Positions 7,740 through 17,100 of a stretch of DNA of 64,000 bases are shown here, piece after piece. The position numbers and the translations under genes were made by a program. Source of the DNA: Nostoc sp. UHCC 0926 (GTDB lineage: Bacteria > Cyanobacteriota > Cyanobacteriia > Cyanobacteriales > Nostocaceae); assembly GCF_028623165.1 (NCBI RefSeq), contig NZ_CP117772.1, positions 434,001 to 498,000 of the forward strand. The letters are read 5' to 3'. Position 1 is the stretch's first letter. Every line of letters starts with the position of its first letter. The notes below the pieces were generated by a model. That model was not told the DNA's origin and did not search any database. It worked only from the letters and a program-made list of their open reading frames with translations.

Positions 7740-8837
7740 CTAATTAATCCAAGCATGACCAAACGATAAATATCCTTTTGCCTCCAGAGAACTATCTGGT
7801 TGGTAAACAATTTTTATATGGTTCAACCTTCGGAAAAATATACTTGACCTTCTACCACCAAAGAAACTTGAAATTTTGCTCAAGTTACTTGGCCATAATT
7901 CTGGATGAGTTTTCTCCTCGGAGTATCCAGTCCAACTAAGAAATGCGTCTCTTTTTTCAGACGTACATAAACCCTTTTCTACCAAATAATCTAAAAATAA
8001 TTGCCATCTGGGTTCAATACGAGGGTCTTTTTTATTTAATTCGCATTCTATGCCTATCTTAGGAAAAATGACATTTCCTACATCAAAGTTTAGAACTATT
8101 GTATCTGATAAACCAGATAGAATCTGAATAATTTCTTTAACTTCACTAACTGAATGTTTCCAGCCAATTTTGGTAAGGTAGGCAAATAGTTCTTCTTCAG
8201 GAATTCCCGTAACGTTAACTCTGACTGCCTCCAACTGTCGAGAAAGCATAGCTCCAATATAAAGAACCTGGGAATTAACAGGTAAGAAATTTAAACAAAT
8301 GTCTATATTTTGTTTAATTTTAGGTGAAACAGAATTACCATATAGGAGATTTAAAGTAGTTTCTATAAGCTGTTCTTGATCCCTAATATCATATTCTTTA
8401 TTGCTATTACTTTTCTCCATTAAATGTTTTAGACGGACAAAAAAGCTAGGTACTGTCATTTTTGGCAGTTGACCATCAATATCAAATTCTAGCCAAATAC
8501 AATCTACATTCTCAGATAGTAGGGAGTTAGGCTCATACCAATGAAGGCAAAAATCCCGGATACGTCTCCAGACAGGATTAGTAAGAATAATATCTGGCAT
8601 ATTCATAGTAGGATTTAACCCTGCTAAAATCTCACGACTGCCATCCCATGATGTAACGGAAACTGAAAAATCTACATTAGATGAATTAGCACCCAAACGA
8701 CACTCTAATAAAGCGTCTGATAAAGGTGGGAGCATTCTTGCTACTGTCTGGATTTGGGAAAAAGCTTTAGGAGTAACTAGTTGATGGGACAAGTAAGGTG
8801 CAACAACTTGAAGATAGTTTTCTTGGGATAAATTCAT
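7740..8837 (-). CDS. Uncharacterised 365-residue protein at the edge of the RiPP locus
   Basis: I do not recognise the family. The protein is soluble, with no signal peptide or membrane segment. Visible features are a conserved-looking middle (SENVDCIWLEFDIDG), a helical section, and a C-terminal half with RWQLFLDYLVEKGLC, KRDAFLSWTGYSEE and a final IKIVYQPDSSLEAKGYLSFGHAW. I prefer the ATG at 8835-8837 (MNLSQENYLQVV) over an upstream TTG at 8891, since residues before it look non-coding; no clear Shine-Dalgarno sequence is present at either. It is on the same strand as the NHLP precursors and the epimerase downstream, so it could be a tailoring, immunity or accessory protein of that pathway. 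This role is inferred from position only. Confidence 0.6.
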   Translation of the reverse strand: MNLSQENYLQVVAPYLSHQLVTPKAFSQIQTVARMLPPLSDALLECRLGANSSNVDFSVSVTSWDGSREILAGLNPTMNMPDIILTNPVWRRIRDFCLHWYEPNSLLSENVDCIWLEFDIDGQLPKMTVPSFFVRLKHLMEKSNSNKEYDIRDQEQLIETTLNLLYGNSVSPKIKQNIDICLNFLPVNSQVLYIGAMLSRQLEAVRVNVTGIPEEELFAYLTKIGWKHSVSEVKEIIQILSGLSDTIVLNFDVGNVIFPKIGIECELNKKDPRIEPRWQLFLDYLVEKGLCTSEKRDAFLSWTGYSEEKTHPELWPSNLSKISSFFGGRRSSIFFRRLNHIKIVYQPDSSLEAKGYLSFGHAWIN

Positions 8838-9091
8838 AAAAACTGACAAAAAGTGTTGAGATTTTTCATTTCTTAGCCGAGAGCATACCAAATACTTTTA
8901 AGAAAGCAAGTTGCACTATGACACCAGTTGGTCATGAAAGAAGGTTGTGATGACCTCAAGTCTAGCCAGTTTTCGATTGCTATGGAAAAACACTGCCCTC
9001 ATAGGCGATCGCATCACAACCCGCTTCTTTAAACTTGACTTCGTGGTGGTGTAAAGGATGAGCGTTCTTATTTCTGACCTGAATCCTTACA

Positions 9092-9400
9092 TTAGTCTTT
9101 TATAACGATGTAACTACCAGCAACAAGCTTAAAACCACCAGCAACTGCCTCTAGAGCATTCTCAGAAAGTTCTCCCTCCTCACTTTCAAGGTCAGCAGGC
9201 TTTACAGGAAGCACTATATATAGAGTATTGGGGTTTTCCTCAACCACCCTGACTTGAATGTTGTCTGGAATTAGAGTTCCAAATTCTTTGGTAATAGTTG
9301 ACTTAGGATTACTTAGCAGTTCTTGCTTGAATCCCTCATCTTTTCATGTTTTAGCAACTATATCTGCTTCAAATTCTTGACGAGTTTTATTTTGTGGCAT
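9092..9400 (-). pseudogene. Third NHLP-type precursor, killed by a TGA codon
   Basis: The frame encodes an NHLP (nitrile-hydratase-like leader) precursor nearly identical to the one at 11938-12249: MPQNKTRQEFEADIVAKT, then LIPDNIQVRVVEENP, then ELSENALEAVAGG. The Trp codon at residue 19 (TGG in the sister gene) is TGA here, at 9344-9346. The core after the double glycine, FKLVAGSYIVIKD, differs completely from the other two cores. Its upstream DNA (about 9401-9541) is also a copy of the region upstream of 12249. This looks like a recently duplicated leader and promoter with a swapped core, then inactivated. Read-through is possible but not supported by anything visible. Confidence 0.85.
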
Positions 9401-9781
9401 GATTCTATCTTCCGATATTTAAACTACTTAAGGTCTGGTAAAGATTTGTGGGATATATACACTAGTCAAACTTTTTGTTCAGTGTAGTATAGTCCGCTAT
9501 CTGTGAATCATTGATTGATTTAATTCACTCTTTTATAGTACAAAAACTAAGTTATTAATTCAATCCAGAAAAATTCTGATTTTCTCTGTTTTATTCATTA
9601 TTTTTCTAAAAAATAAATAATTAGAGATTTAGCACTCTTTTTAATTTATCAACTTGCAATTCCTAACAAACCAAGCTTCCATCCTCACTAATAATTTATA
9701 GTTGCTAGATAAAATTTAAGTTGAAAATCTTTTACTTTATGATATCGTTTTGATTCAGAGGCAACGGCAATTAGGGAATAG

Positions 9782-9812
9782 AAAAAAGTAACCCACGAAT
9801 AAATCCGTGAGT
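9782..9812 (-). terminator. Rho-independent terminator after the epimerase gene
   Basis: Read on the minus strand, ACTCACG and CGTGGGT pair over 7 bp (one G-U) with an 8-nt loop, followed by TACTTTTTT. It lies about 50 bp beyond the stop codon of the radical SAM gene. Confidence 0.6.
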
Positions 9813-9861
9813 TTTAATGAGCGAATTGATAATTGGTAATTTTCGCTGTGCAAGTAACTCC

Positions 9862-11259
9862 CTACCGGGCGTAGGCTAGCGTTTTTGTTCTGGGTTCTTC
9901 ATTCAAACAACCACTTGCTAGCAATAGATTAAGAGCTTGAAATGTCTTGTCAGATGGGACTCCGAGTAAATTGAATAATCCCACAATCTCTGCGGCTGGC
10001 TTATCACCTTTTTGGATCGCTTCTCCTAGTTCCCTGAGGTAATTTTGATGCCGAAACTTACGAGTCATAATTTTTGTCGAAACCTGAAAACCGTCTGGCA
10101 GCTTTTCGTATTTCAGCTCGTCACGGAAGCAGATAAGATCGTTATCTCTAACTGTAGGCGACATATGTTCGTCGATCATTCTTTGGAGAATAGCTCTTAA
10201 ATCATCAATATTAGAAAAAGAGCCTTGAGCAAAAATAATGTAACCCAAAGGCCAACGGTCACTAGCTCGACAAGGGCTAATGAGTTTAACAGTTCTGTCA
10301 ACCATGTTGAATAGGAACCCGGTGACGCAAGCAATAGTTCCTTGAGCGGAAAAATCATCTTCCTGAGATAATTCACTCAATTCTGCCTTTTTATGATTTC
10401 GCTCCCGCAGTCTTCCTACATTAGCTTTAATTGTATCTGATTCAGAATTTTGATGGATTAAGCTAACAAAAGCTAGCTCTTCTGCACTAAATTCCTCATG
10501 AATTTGGTTTAAGATTTTTAAGGAAAGAACAGAAAAACGATCCAAATCACAACCCTTTTTTCTAGAAAGTTTCAGCAGTGAGCGCGTGCGTTCTGGATCT
10601 CTTAAAGCCAGAGCAGTTGTTGTTTGGGGAAAGATGCCGGAAATTTCATGAAAATCACTACAGAATTTTTCATAATCAGGGTTATCCAATGGATCTGTTG
10701 CCCAGTAACAAAAACCTGTCTTAGTAGCAGGACCAAGGATTTCTTTGAGTAATTCCAAGACTTCACGCCATAGTTTGGCATTTTCTGGTGTATACAGGAA
10801 CAAATCTTCAAGACGTGGTGCTGATATACCGCAAAACCAGCAGCCCACCGAACACCCTTTGCTTAGTTCAAAGGCAACAGAAGCATGTACTATGGCGTCG
10901 TGATGAGCTTTTTTGTGCAGACTATCATTGCGAGCAATCTGTCGCGCTCTCCAAGCTGTATACTGAGGATTTGTGGAAATGTTTGCTCGGAAGTCTTTTT
11001 TGTCGCTTTGTTGAAAATATTTTTGATAAATTTCTAACGTGGGAGAAATAGGAGCTTGGTCCCCCTGAAGACTTGCATATTCTGTATCCCATAGCTGTCT
11101 AATTTCTTCAATATTGACTTTCAGGTTATGCCGGGAAGCCGCTTGGACTGAATCTGTAAATACTTGCTCTCTAAAATCTGGATCGGCGTGCCATTTTTCA
11201 AAAAAACGTTTGAGATGATTCCGAATCATGAATTCTTGTGGATTATTTTGTTCATACAT
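9862..11259 (-). CDS. Radical SAM peptide epimerase (PoyD/OspD type) for RiPP maturation
   Basis: These enzymes use a radical SAM 4Fe-4S cluster to invert L-residues to D-residues in a leader-bound core peptide. The cluster motif is CSVGCWFC (CX3CX2C) near residue 140, preceded by AFELSKG. The N-terminal 120 residues are helical and resemble a leader-binding region (MIRNHLKRFFEKWHADPDFR). The length, about 465 residues, fits the proteusin epimerase family found with NHLP precursors in cyanobacteria such as Kamptonema (osp genes). The two intact NHLP genes lie just upstream on the same strand. I chose the ATG at 11257-11259 (MYEQNNPQEF) over the TTG at 11274; both lie near a weak GGGAA. The cores rich in Val and Ile suit epimerisation (inference). 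Confidence 0.88.
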   Translation of the reverse strand: MYEQNNPQEFMIRNHLKRFFEKWHADPDFREQVFTDSVQAASRHNLKVNIEEIRQLWDTEYASLQGDQAPISPTLEIYQKYFQQSDKKDFRANISTNPQYTAWRARQIARNDSLHKKAHHDAIVHASVAFELSKGCSVGCWFCGISAPRLEDLFLYTPENAKLWREVLELLKEILGPATKTGFCYWATDPLDNPDYEKFCSDFHEISGIFPQTTTALALRDPERTRSLLKLSRKKGCDLDRFSVLSLKILNQIHEEFSAEELAFVSLIHQNSESDTIKANVGRLRERNHKKAELSELSQEDDFSAQGTIACVTGFLFNMVDRTVKLISPCRASDRWPLGYIIFAQGSFSNIDDLRAILQRMIDEHMSPTVRDNDLICFRDELKYEKLPDGFQVSTKIMTRKFRHQNYLRELGEAIQKGDKPAAEIVGLFNLLGVPSDKTFQALNLLLASGCLNEEPRTKTLAYAR

Positions 11260-11552
11260 ACTACTTTTTCCCAAATTTAAGCACTGTAAAGGGTAAGCGT
11301 TTTTACGAATTAACTAGAACCAAAGAATGTTTTAAATTCCTATTTAAGAAAGTCAGGAGTTTTCCTCACTCCTGACTAAAGTTCTTCCTCACTTCAAGAT
11401 TGGTAATGAACTCTACAAACACCCAGGCATTAACACCTCGGAAAGGGTTATTAGTTTTTAGGTAAGGATTCAGGTACTTGAAAGCAAGTCAGAGTTTCAT
11501 CCCACGTTTTTAAGGGTAGGTTCCTTTTTGTTCTTTCTTGTTCCCTCTTCCT

Positions 11553-11861
11553 TTATGACTTGACATATTGAAGTGGACCTATAACGCCTATAACAGCACC
11601 ACCAGCGACTGCCTCTAGCGCATTCTCAGAAAGTTCTCCCTCACCTTCAAGGTTAGCAGGCTTCACAGGAATCACTATATATAGAGTATTGGGGTTTTCT
11701 TCAACCACCCTTACTTCAATATTATCTGGAATTGGAGTTCCAAATTCTTTGGTAAGAGTTGCCTTAGAATTACTTAGCAGTTCTTGCTTGAACCCCTCAT
11801 CGTTCCACGCTTTAGCAACTAGATCGGTTTCAAATTCTTGACGAGTTTTATTTTGTGGCAT
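11553..11861 (-). CDS. NHLP-type (proteusin) RiPP precursor 1
   Basis: The 102-residue peptide has the nitrile-hydratase-alpha-like leader: KTRQEFETDLVAKAWNDEGF, then PIPDNIEVRVVEENPNTLYI. It ends in the double-glycine site ENALEAVAGG at residues 87-88. The 14-residue core is AVIGVIGPLQYVKS; it has no Cys and only one hydroxyl side chain before the end (Tyr) plus a terminal Ser. The ATG at 11859-11861 follows GGGAGAT at good spacing, so the upstream MGDTI is not the start. The gene lies between the epimerase and a paralogous precursor. The core is a plausible epimerase substrate through its V and I residues. Leader removal by the C39 peptidase of the NHLP exporter in this locus is expected from the family. 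Confidence 0.92.
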   Translation of the reverse strand: MPQNKTRQEFETDLVAKAWNDEGFKQELLSNSKATLTKEFGTPIPDNIEVRVVEENPNTLYIVIPVKPANLEGEGELSENALEAVAGGAVIGVIGPLQYVKS

Positions 11862-11937
11862 GATTGTATCTCCCAATATTTAATCCCACGTTTCTAAGCG
11901 TAAGTTCTTTCTTCGTTCTTTCTTGTTCCCTCTTCCT

Positions 11938-12249
11938 TTATGACTTGACAATTTGAAGTGGACCATAAATGCCTATAGTAGCCCCACCAGCGACTGCCTC
12001 TAGCGCATTCTCAGAAAGTTCTCCCTCCTCACTTTCAAGGTCAGCAGGCTTTACAGGAAGCACTATATATAAAGTGTTGGGGTTTTCCTCAACCACCCTG
12101 ACTTGAATGTTGTCTGGAATTAGAGTTCCAAATTCTTTGGTAATAGTTGACTTAGGATTACTTAGCAGTTCTTGCTTGAATCCCTCATCTTTCCATGTTT
12201 TAGCAACTATATCTGCTTCAAATTCTTGACGAGTTTTATTTTGTGGCAT
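11938..12249 (-). CDS. NHLP-type (proteusin) RiPP precursor 2
   Basis: The 103-residue precursor is a close paralogue of the neighbour at 11553 and of the dead copy at 9092. The leader runs to ENALEAVAGG (glycines at 88-89); the core is ATIGIYGPLQIVKS. Cores 1 and 2 share the frame A-x-I-G-x-x-GPLQ-x-VKS, so positions 2, 5, 6 and 11 vary while the rest is fixed. No Cys is present, so no thioether can form inside this peptide. The ATG follows CGGGAGATAAA. The whole gene with about 140 bp of upstream DNA is duplicated at 9092-9541. Confidence 0.92.
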   Translation of the reverse strand: MPQNKTRQEFEADIVAKTWKDEGFKQELLSNPKSTITKEFGTLIPDNIQVRVVEENPNTLYIVLPVKPADLESEEGELSENALEAVAGGATIGIYGPLQIVKS

Positions 12250-12392
12250 GATTTTATCTCCCGAGATTTAAACTACTTGAGGTCTGGTAAAGATTTGTGG
12301 GATATATACACTAGTCAAACTTTTTGTTCAGTGTAGTATAGCCCGCTATCTGTGAATCATTGATTTATTTAATTCACTCTTTTATAGTAAAA
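12250..12392 (-). promoter_or_regulatory. Duplicated upstream region of the NHLP precursor genes
   Basis: This stretch is nearly identical to 9401-9541, which precedes the dead precursor copy, including a conserved GTTCAGTGTAGTATAG block. Conservation of a non-coding stretch upstream of both copies marks it as the promoter region. On the minus strand TTTGACTAG and a downstream TATATA are candidate promoter elements, but I cannot fix the start point. Confidence 0.5.
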
Positions 12393-12539
12393 TAAAAAAA
12401 TCATTAATTCAATTCATAAAAACTCAGATTTTGTCTGTTTTATTCATTAGTTTATTAAAGAGAATTAGAAATTTAATCATCCTCTTAAAAGGTTGTTATA
12501 TATCATGTTGAACGCAGCGTTTTCCCTTGGTATTAAACT

Positions 12540-12686
12540 ATGTACCTAGTGGCAACTGTCATGAATCTTGTTCCTTCTCTTGGTTCTGGTAACGCCGATT
12601 TATTTGCCGAAGTAGCAGGAACTGATTATTATGCCCAGTCATCGGTGGGAGAATTTCTGCTGGGTAGTAATACCATTTCGGTTTAA
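12540..12686 (+). other. Short ORF, probably a gene fragment
   Basis: The 48-codon frame encodes NLVPSLGSGNADLFAEVAGT and ends SSVGEFLLGSNTISV. It lacks a ribosome binding site and points against its neighbours. The sequence looks like a piece of a larger secreted protein; I cannot name it. Confidence 0.3.
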
Positions 12687-12782
12687 TGTTGCAACACTTG
12701 CGTTACTAAAAATAAAGCGCAGCATGGCTTTTATAATCTAAAATCTAAAACAGTATAAGTTGAGTACCACAAGATTGAATGC

Positions 12783-12819
12783 AAAAAATCCCTTTCCTTA
12801 ACTTGCGCTAGGAAAGGGA
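12783..12819 (-). terminator. Strong rho-independent terminator after Nif11 precursor 1
   Basis: A perfect 10-bp stem (TCCCTTTCCT with AGGAAAGGGA, 11-nt loop) is followed on the minus strand by TTTTTT. It lies about 50 bp beyond the stop of the gene at 12872-13213. Confidence 0.85.
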
Positions 12820-12871
12820 AAAAGGTATTGTTTGGCTAAATTGAGCTAACTTTAAGGTGTATGCTTTTTAC

Positions 12872-13213
12872 TTATTTGTTGACAGTAGCGGTTATGATTC
12901 CGCCTGTTATTGCGCCTGCAGCGCCAATAACTCCTCCAATGACAGCAGTATATGGAGTAGCTGTGCCGCCCGCAGCAGCTTCTAGTTCTTCCTCATTCAG
13001 TTCTCCTGCATCTTGTCTTCGTTGAAATTCGTTCTGGCGGTTCTGAATTTCTACTCGAAGTTCATCGGGAGTAAATTGATAACCATGTTTGACAGCCAAA
13101 TCAGTAGTAGCTTGTATGTCGTTTCCTGCTTCCAAGGCTTTAGCGAACTTCTGTTGAAGTTGTGCATCTTCAGTGACTTTTTGCAAGAATTGATTAACGG
13201 CTTGTGTACTCAT
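12872..13213 (-). CDS. Nif11-type RiPP precursor 1, Cys-free core
   Basis: The 113-residue peptide has the Nif11-like leader (MSTQAVNQFLQKVTEDAQLQ, then HGYQFTPDEL) ending at ELEAAAGG, glycines 82-83. The 30-residue core begins TATPYTAVIGGVIG and ends GGIITATVNK. It contains six Thr and no Ser or Cys and is rich in Gly, Ala, Val and Ile. Nif11 leaders usually guide LanM-type or other RiPP enzymes and C39 exporters. Threonines are potential sites for dehydration by the LanM encoded 0.9 kb away, but thioether rings cannot form without Cys. The ATG has an AAGGAGATTT site upstream. The gene is divergent from lanM and has its own terminator. Confidence 0.92.
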   Translation of the reverse strand: MSTQAVNQFLQKVTEDAQLQQKFAKALEAGNDIQATTDLAVKHGYQFTPDELRVEIQNRQNEFQRRQDAGELNEEELEAAAGGTATPYTAVIGGVIGAAGAITGGIITATVNK

Positions 13214-13477
13214 AACAGAAATCTCCTTAACTTTGTTACTTCCAAGGCAAGAGGTAGAAGTAGAAAGAATCCGCGCTGGCTCCTGTGCCTTCTACTTGAT
13301 GCCTTTGTTTTGTAAGTGGCGGCTATTGTAGTAAGCGATCGCGCATCTAAATTGCACTTTTTCTCGTTGGGATCGGGCTAGGGGGCATGAGTTCTATGCC
13401 CTCCAACCCAAACCAGTTTTATGCAAATAAAATGCGTAACAGCTTACTAGGCTACTTCGCAATTTCACAATTTATTT

Positions 13478-13792
13478 TTAGCCACCGCCAAGAATCTTGC
13501 CAGTTAAGAAACCGCCTGCTAACAACAAGGTAGGTGTTGTGCCGCCAGCAACAGCTTCCAATTCCCGATCGCTGAGATTTTCCTGCTGTTGACGTTGCTG
13601 AAATTCGCCCTGGCGGCGCTGAATTTCCTGGGAAAACTCATCTGCACTGAACTGGTAGCCGTATTTTGCACCCAACTCTGTAGCATCGACTCGGTCGTTG
13701 TTTTGTGTTTCCAAGACTTTTGCTAACTCTTGTTGGAGTTTCTCATCTTGGGCTACTTTCTTTAAGAACTGGTTTACTGCTTCAACGCTCAT
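13478..13792 (-). CDS. Nif11-type RiPP precursor 2, Cys-free core
   Basis: This 104-residue Nif11-type precursor (MSVEAVNQFLKKVAQDEKLQ, then YGYQFSADEF) ends its leader at RELEAVAGG, glycines 83-84. The core is 20 residues, TTPTLLLAGG followed by FLTGKILGGG, with four Thr, no Ser and no Cys. It resembles its neighbour in starting with Thr-rich T/A/P residues and continuing as a Gly-rich hydrophobic helix. AAGGAGATTG precedes the ATG. It lies divergently about 340 bp from lanM, the closest precursor to it, and is therefore a prime candidate substrate. Confidence 0.92.
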   Translation of the reverse strand: MSVEAVNQFLKKVAQDEKLQQELAKVLETQNNDRVDATELGAKYGYQFSADEFSQEIQRRQGEFQQRQQQENLSDRELEAVAGGTTPTLLLAGGFLTGKILGGG

Positions 13793-14134
13793 TGGAACAA
13801 TCTCCTTAACAATTAACTGTTTTCAATCTACTACAAATTCACAATATATGAACTTAGAAAAACTCATATTTTTTCAGATAATTATTCAGTATTTAAATTA
13901 TTAAGGATATGTTTTGTTCTGATCATTTTTTTTAGCAATTTACTATTTTAAAATAGTGTTATCGTGGGAAATAGACATAATTGAAATAAAAAAATGTCAA
14001 CATCGGCTTTGAACTCCTCTTAACTCTTGACTCTTGTTAATTTGTATTGAAAAGTTCTTCGTAAAAAGTAAAAATATACGCAAGATGCTCATTACGCTAA
14101 ACGTGTATTGTTTGAAATGTATACCTAAGAGCCT
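13793..14134. other. Divergent intergenic region between Nif11 precursor 2 and lanM
   Basis: An AT-rich 340-bp region that must hold the promoters of both genes. I see no distinct operator or clear promoter consensus. Confidence 0.4.
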
Positions 14135-17100
14135 ATGTTATTAACCGAGCCTCTCACTCAAGAAGTTGCATTAATTGTTGCCAGAGCGAGTAATTTTGCA
14201 GAACGTCTGAATAATTCTTTTATTCCTAATGGTAAAGACAACTATGACATACAGATTCAAGCTCGTTCAAAGCTATGGTGTCAGGTTGTAGCTAAGGGAG
14301 AAGCAGCCAAATTCCAAAAGCGTTTAGCTTGGAGTGGACTGGACATTAATACCCTTCACTCTCTTTTGGGTAATGTCGATCTGAATGAAAGTCAGCTACC
14401 TTCTTGGGCGACTACCCTTGAGCAAGTGATTCAGACTGCCCAATCCATTCCTCATCAACAATTGTTTTCCCCTCACCGTTACCTAGAGCATGAAAACCCG
14501 GTTGCCTTTGAACCTGTTTATATCCCCTGTTTGCAAGTAGCTCAGCAGAAACTTCAGGCTCTGGTGGGTTCAAGCTCCCAATTACTGAGTGACGCCGCTC
14601 AAGAGACTCTGGAACGCGGTTTACTGCAACGGCTTTCTCTTGTTTGTACCGAGACTTTGATGAAAGAATTCTCTGAATTTCGATCGTCGGGGAACACCCT
14701 GCGCGATTTCTTGCTGATCAGTATTCAAGGTCGTAACCGCCAGGAAAAGTACCATGCCTTTATTCAGAAATTGTTTGAAGATGGCTTACTCTCTTTTTTT
14801 CAAGAATACAGTGTCTTGGGACGACTAGTGGCTGTAACGATTGATTTTTGGGTAGAAGCCACCGCTGAATTTCTTAACAGGTTAGCTACAGACTGGTTTG
14901 ACATCCAACAATGCTTTTGGGGGGAAATACCTTTACAGCAAGTTGTAGCTCTTAAACCAGATTTGTCAGATCCCCACAATCGGGGACGATCTGTGATTAC
15001 CCTTAAGTTTGACGCTGGGCTACAATTGGTTTACAAACCCAAGGAGCTTGGCATAGACATAGCTTTCTGCAAGTTGCTTTCTTGGTGCAACAACCAAGGT
15101 ATCGCCTTACCCTTCAAAGTCCTTCAAGTCCTTAATTGTTCTACTTACGGCTGGATAGAATATGTCGAATTGCTACCCTGTGAAGATGAAAGAGCCGTCC
15201 AACGCTTCTACCAACGGTCGGGGATGCTGCTGTGCCTCATCTATGCTTTAGAAGGGACAGACTGCCACCAGGAAAACCTAATTGCCTGCGGCGAACAGCC
15301 TGTCCTGGTGGATATAGAGACGTTGTTGCATCACCGGGCTAATATGGAGCCCAAGAAGTCTGATGCCTTGGCGTTAGCAAATCAGCAGATTGAAGAATCT
15401 GTCTTACACACTATGCTGCTACCCCAGTGGAATATACTGCCTAATGAGCAGTTAAGCTTGGATCTCAGTGGCTTTGGAGGAGTAGAGCAACAAGAAATGT
15501 CTGTCCCCAAGTTACAAAACCTCAACACAGACGCAATGGATGTAAACTATGAAATAATTACCTTAAAATATGCTAATGGACCGACTCTCAATGGAATTCC
15601 TCTTTCCCCTAAAGATTATTTAGAAAACTTAGTGGCGGGATTTGAGCATATTTATGGCTTGTTAATTTCCCAGCAGGCAGATCTGTTAGTTCCTGGCAGC
15701 CCTTTAATGAATTTGGCTCATCAAAAAGTCCGATTTGTCTTCCGCAACACTAGAACTTATACCGTCATTCTGCACAATTCTTACGCTCCAAACCTATTAC
15801 GTTCTGGGATCGATCGCAGTATCAGTCTTGATATTTTGAGTCGCGCTTTTCTCACCACTAACGAAAAACCTGTCTTTTGGTCGATACTTGCATCTGAATT
15901 GCAAGCTATGGAAGAGTTAGATATACCCTTTTTTGTTGCTGACTCCTCAAGCAATTCCCTGACGCTACCTACAGGTGAAGTCATCCCAAAAATATTTGAA
16001 GAAGCCAGCTTCAACCGAATGCTTTCGCGAATTAAAAGTTTAAGTGAAGCAGATTTAGCTAAACAAATAGAGATTGTCCGGGGTTCTTTCTACTCGCGGT
16101 TTGTCCGAGAACCAAATCCTGTCTCTGAATCTGGTAAAGTTCTTTCGCAAGCAATGGCGGTTGTTACCTCACAACAGTTGGTGGAACAGGCAATGACTAT
16201 TGCTACTGACTTACAGCAACGCGCTATTTCTGCCCCTGATGGCAGCATTGCTTGGCTTGGTATGGGATACAGGCATAGCAACCAAGGCTTACAGGTTCAG
16301 AGCTTAGGGTATGGTTTGTACGACGGCATTTGTGGCGTTGCCCTATTCCTTGCTGCCTTAGCAAAGGTTACAAGCAACTTGGAGTGGCATCACGCAGCTC
16401 TAAGAACTTTACAGCCCCTTCGCACTGACCTTCACAATTCAGAGCCTGACTTCGTGACAAGATTAACTCGGCAATTGGGGATGAGTGGGGCGACTGGGTT
16501 AGGTTCGATCGCTTATGCCTTGGCACAAATAAACCAACTCCTTCAAGAACCATCACTACTGCAAGATGCCCTTAAAGCAGCTTCTCTGATTACCCCAGAC
16601 TTGATTGCTGCCGACCAAACCTTTAATATTCTGGAGGGGGCAGCAGGTGTTCTCCTCAGTCTTTTAGCGTTGCATAAAGTTGAGACGGCTCATAAACTGC
16701 CAGAATCAACAACTTTAGACTTGGCTCTAGCCTGCGGAGAGCATCTGCTTGCACATCAAACTAGTACAGACAATCGCCCTAGAGCTTGGAAAACCTGGAA
16801 TGGCAAACACTTGACTGGTTTCTCCCAAGGTGCAGCAGGAATTGCCTATGCCCTTCTACAGTTATATGCAGTGACGTCAGATTCGCGGTTTCTTGATGCG
16901 GCTACAGAGGCGATCGCTTATGAACAAAGTGTTTTCTCTACTGATACTCAAAATTGGCCTGACTTGAGATCTGAAGAACCTTGTTTCAGGGTAAGTTGGG
17001 CAAATGGTGCTGCTGGAGTTGGATTAGGGCGATTGGGAGGATTATCCATTTTGGATACTACAGAAATTCGTCAGGAGATTGCTATTGCCGTAGAAACCAC

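Noticed and set aside
9344..9346. TGA in the third NHLP precursor read as recoded Trp or selenocysteine
   Set aside because: No recoding signal is visible and cyanobacteria use TGA as stop; a simple G-to-A change from TGG explains it.
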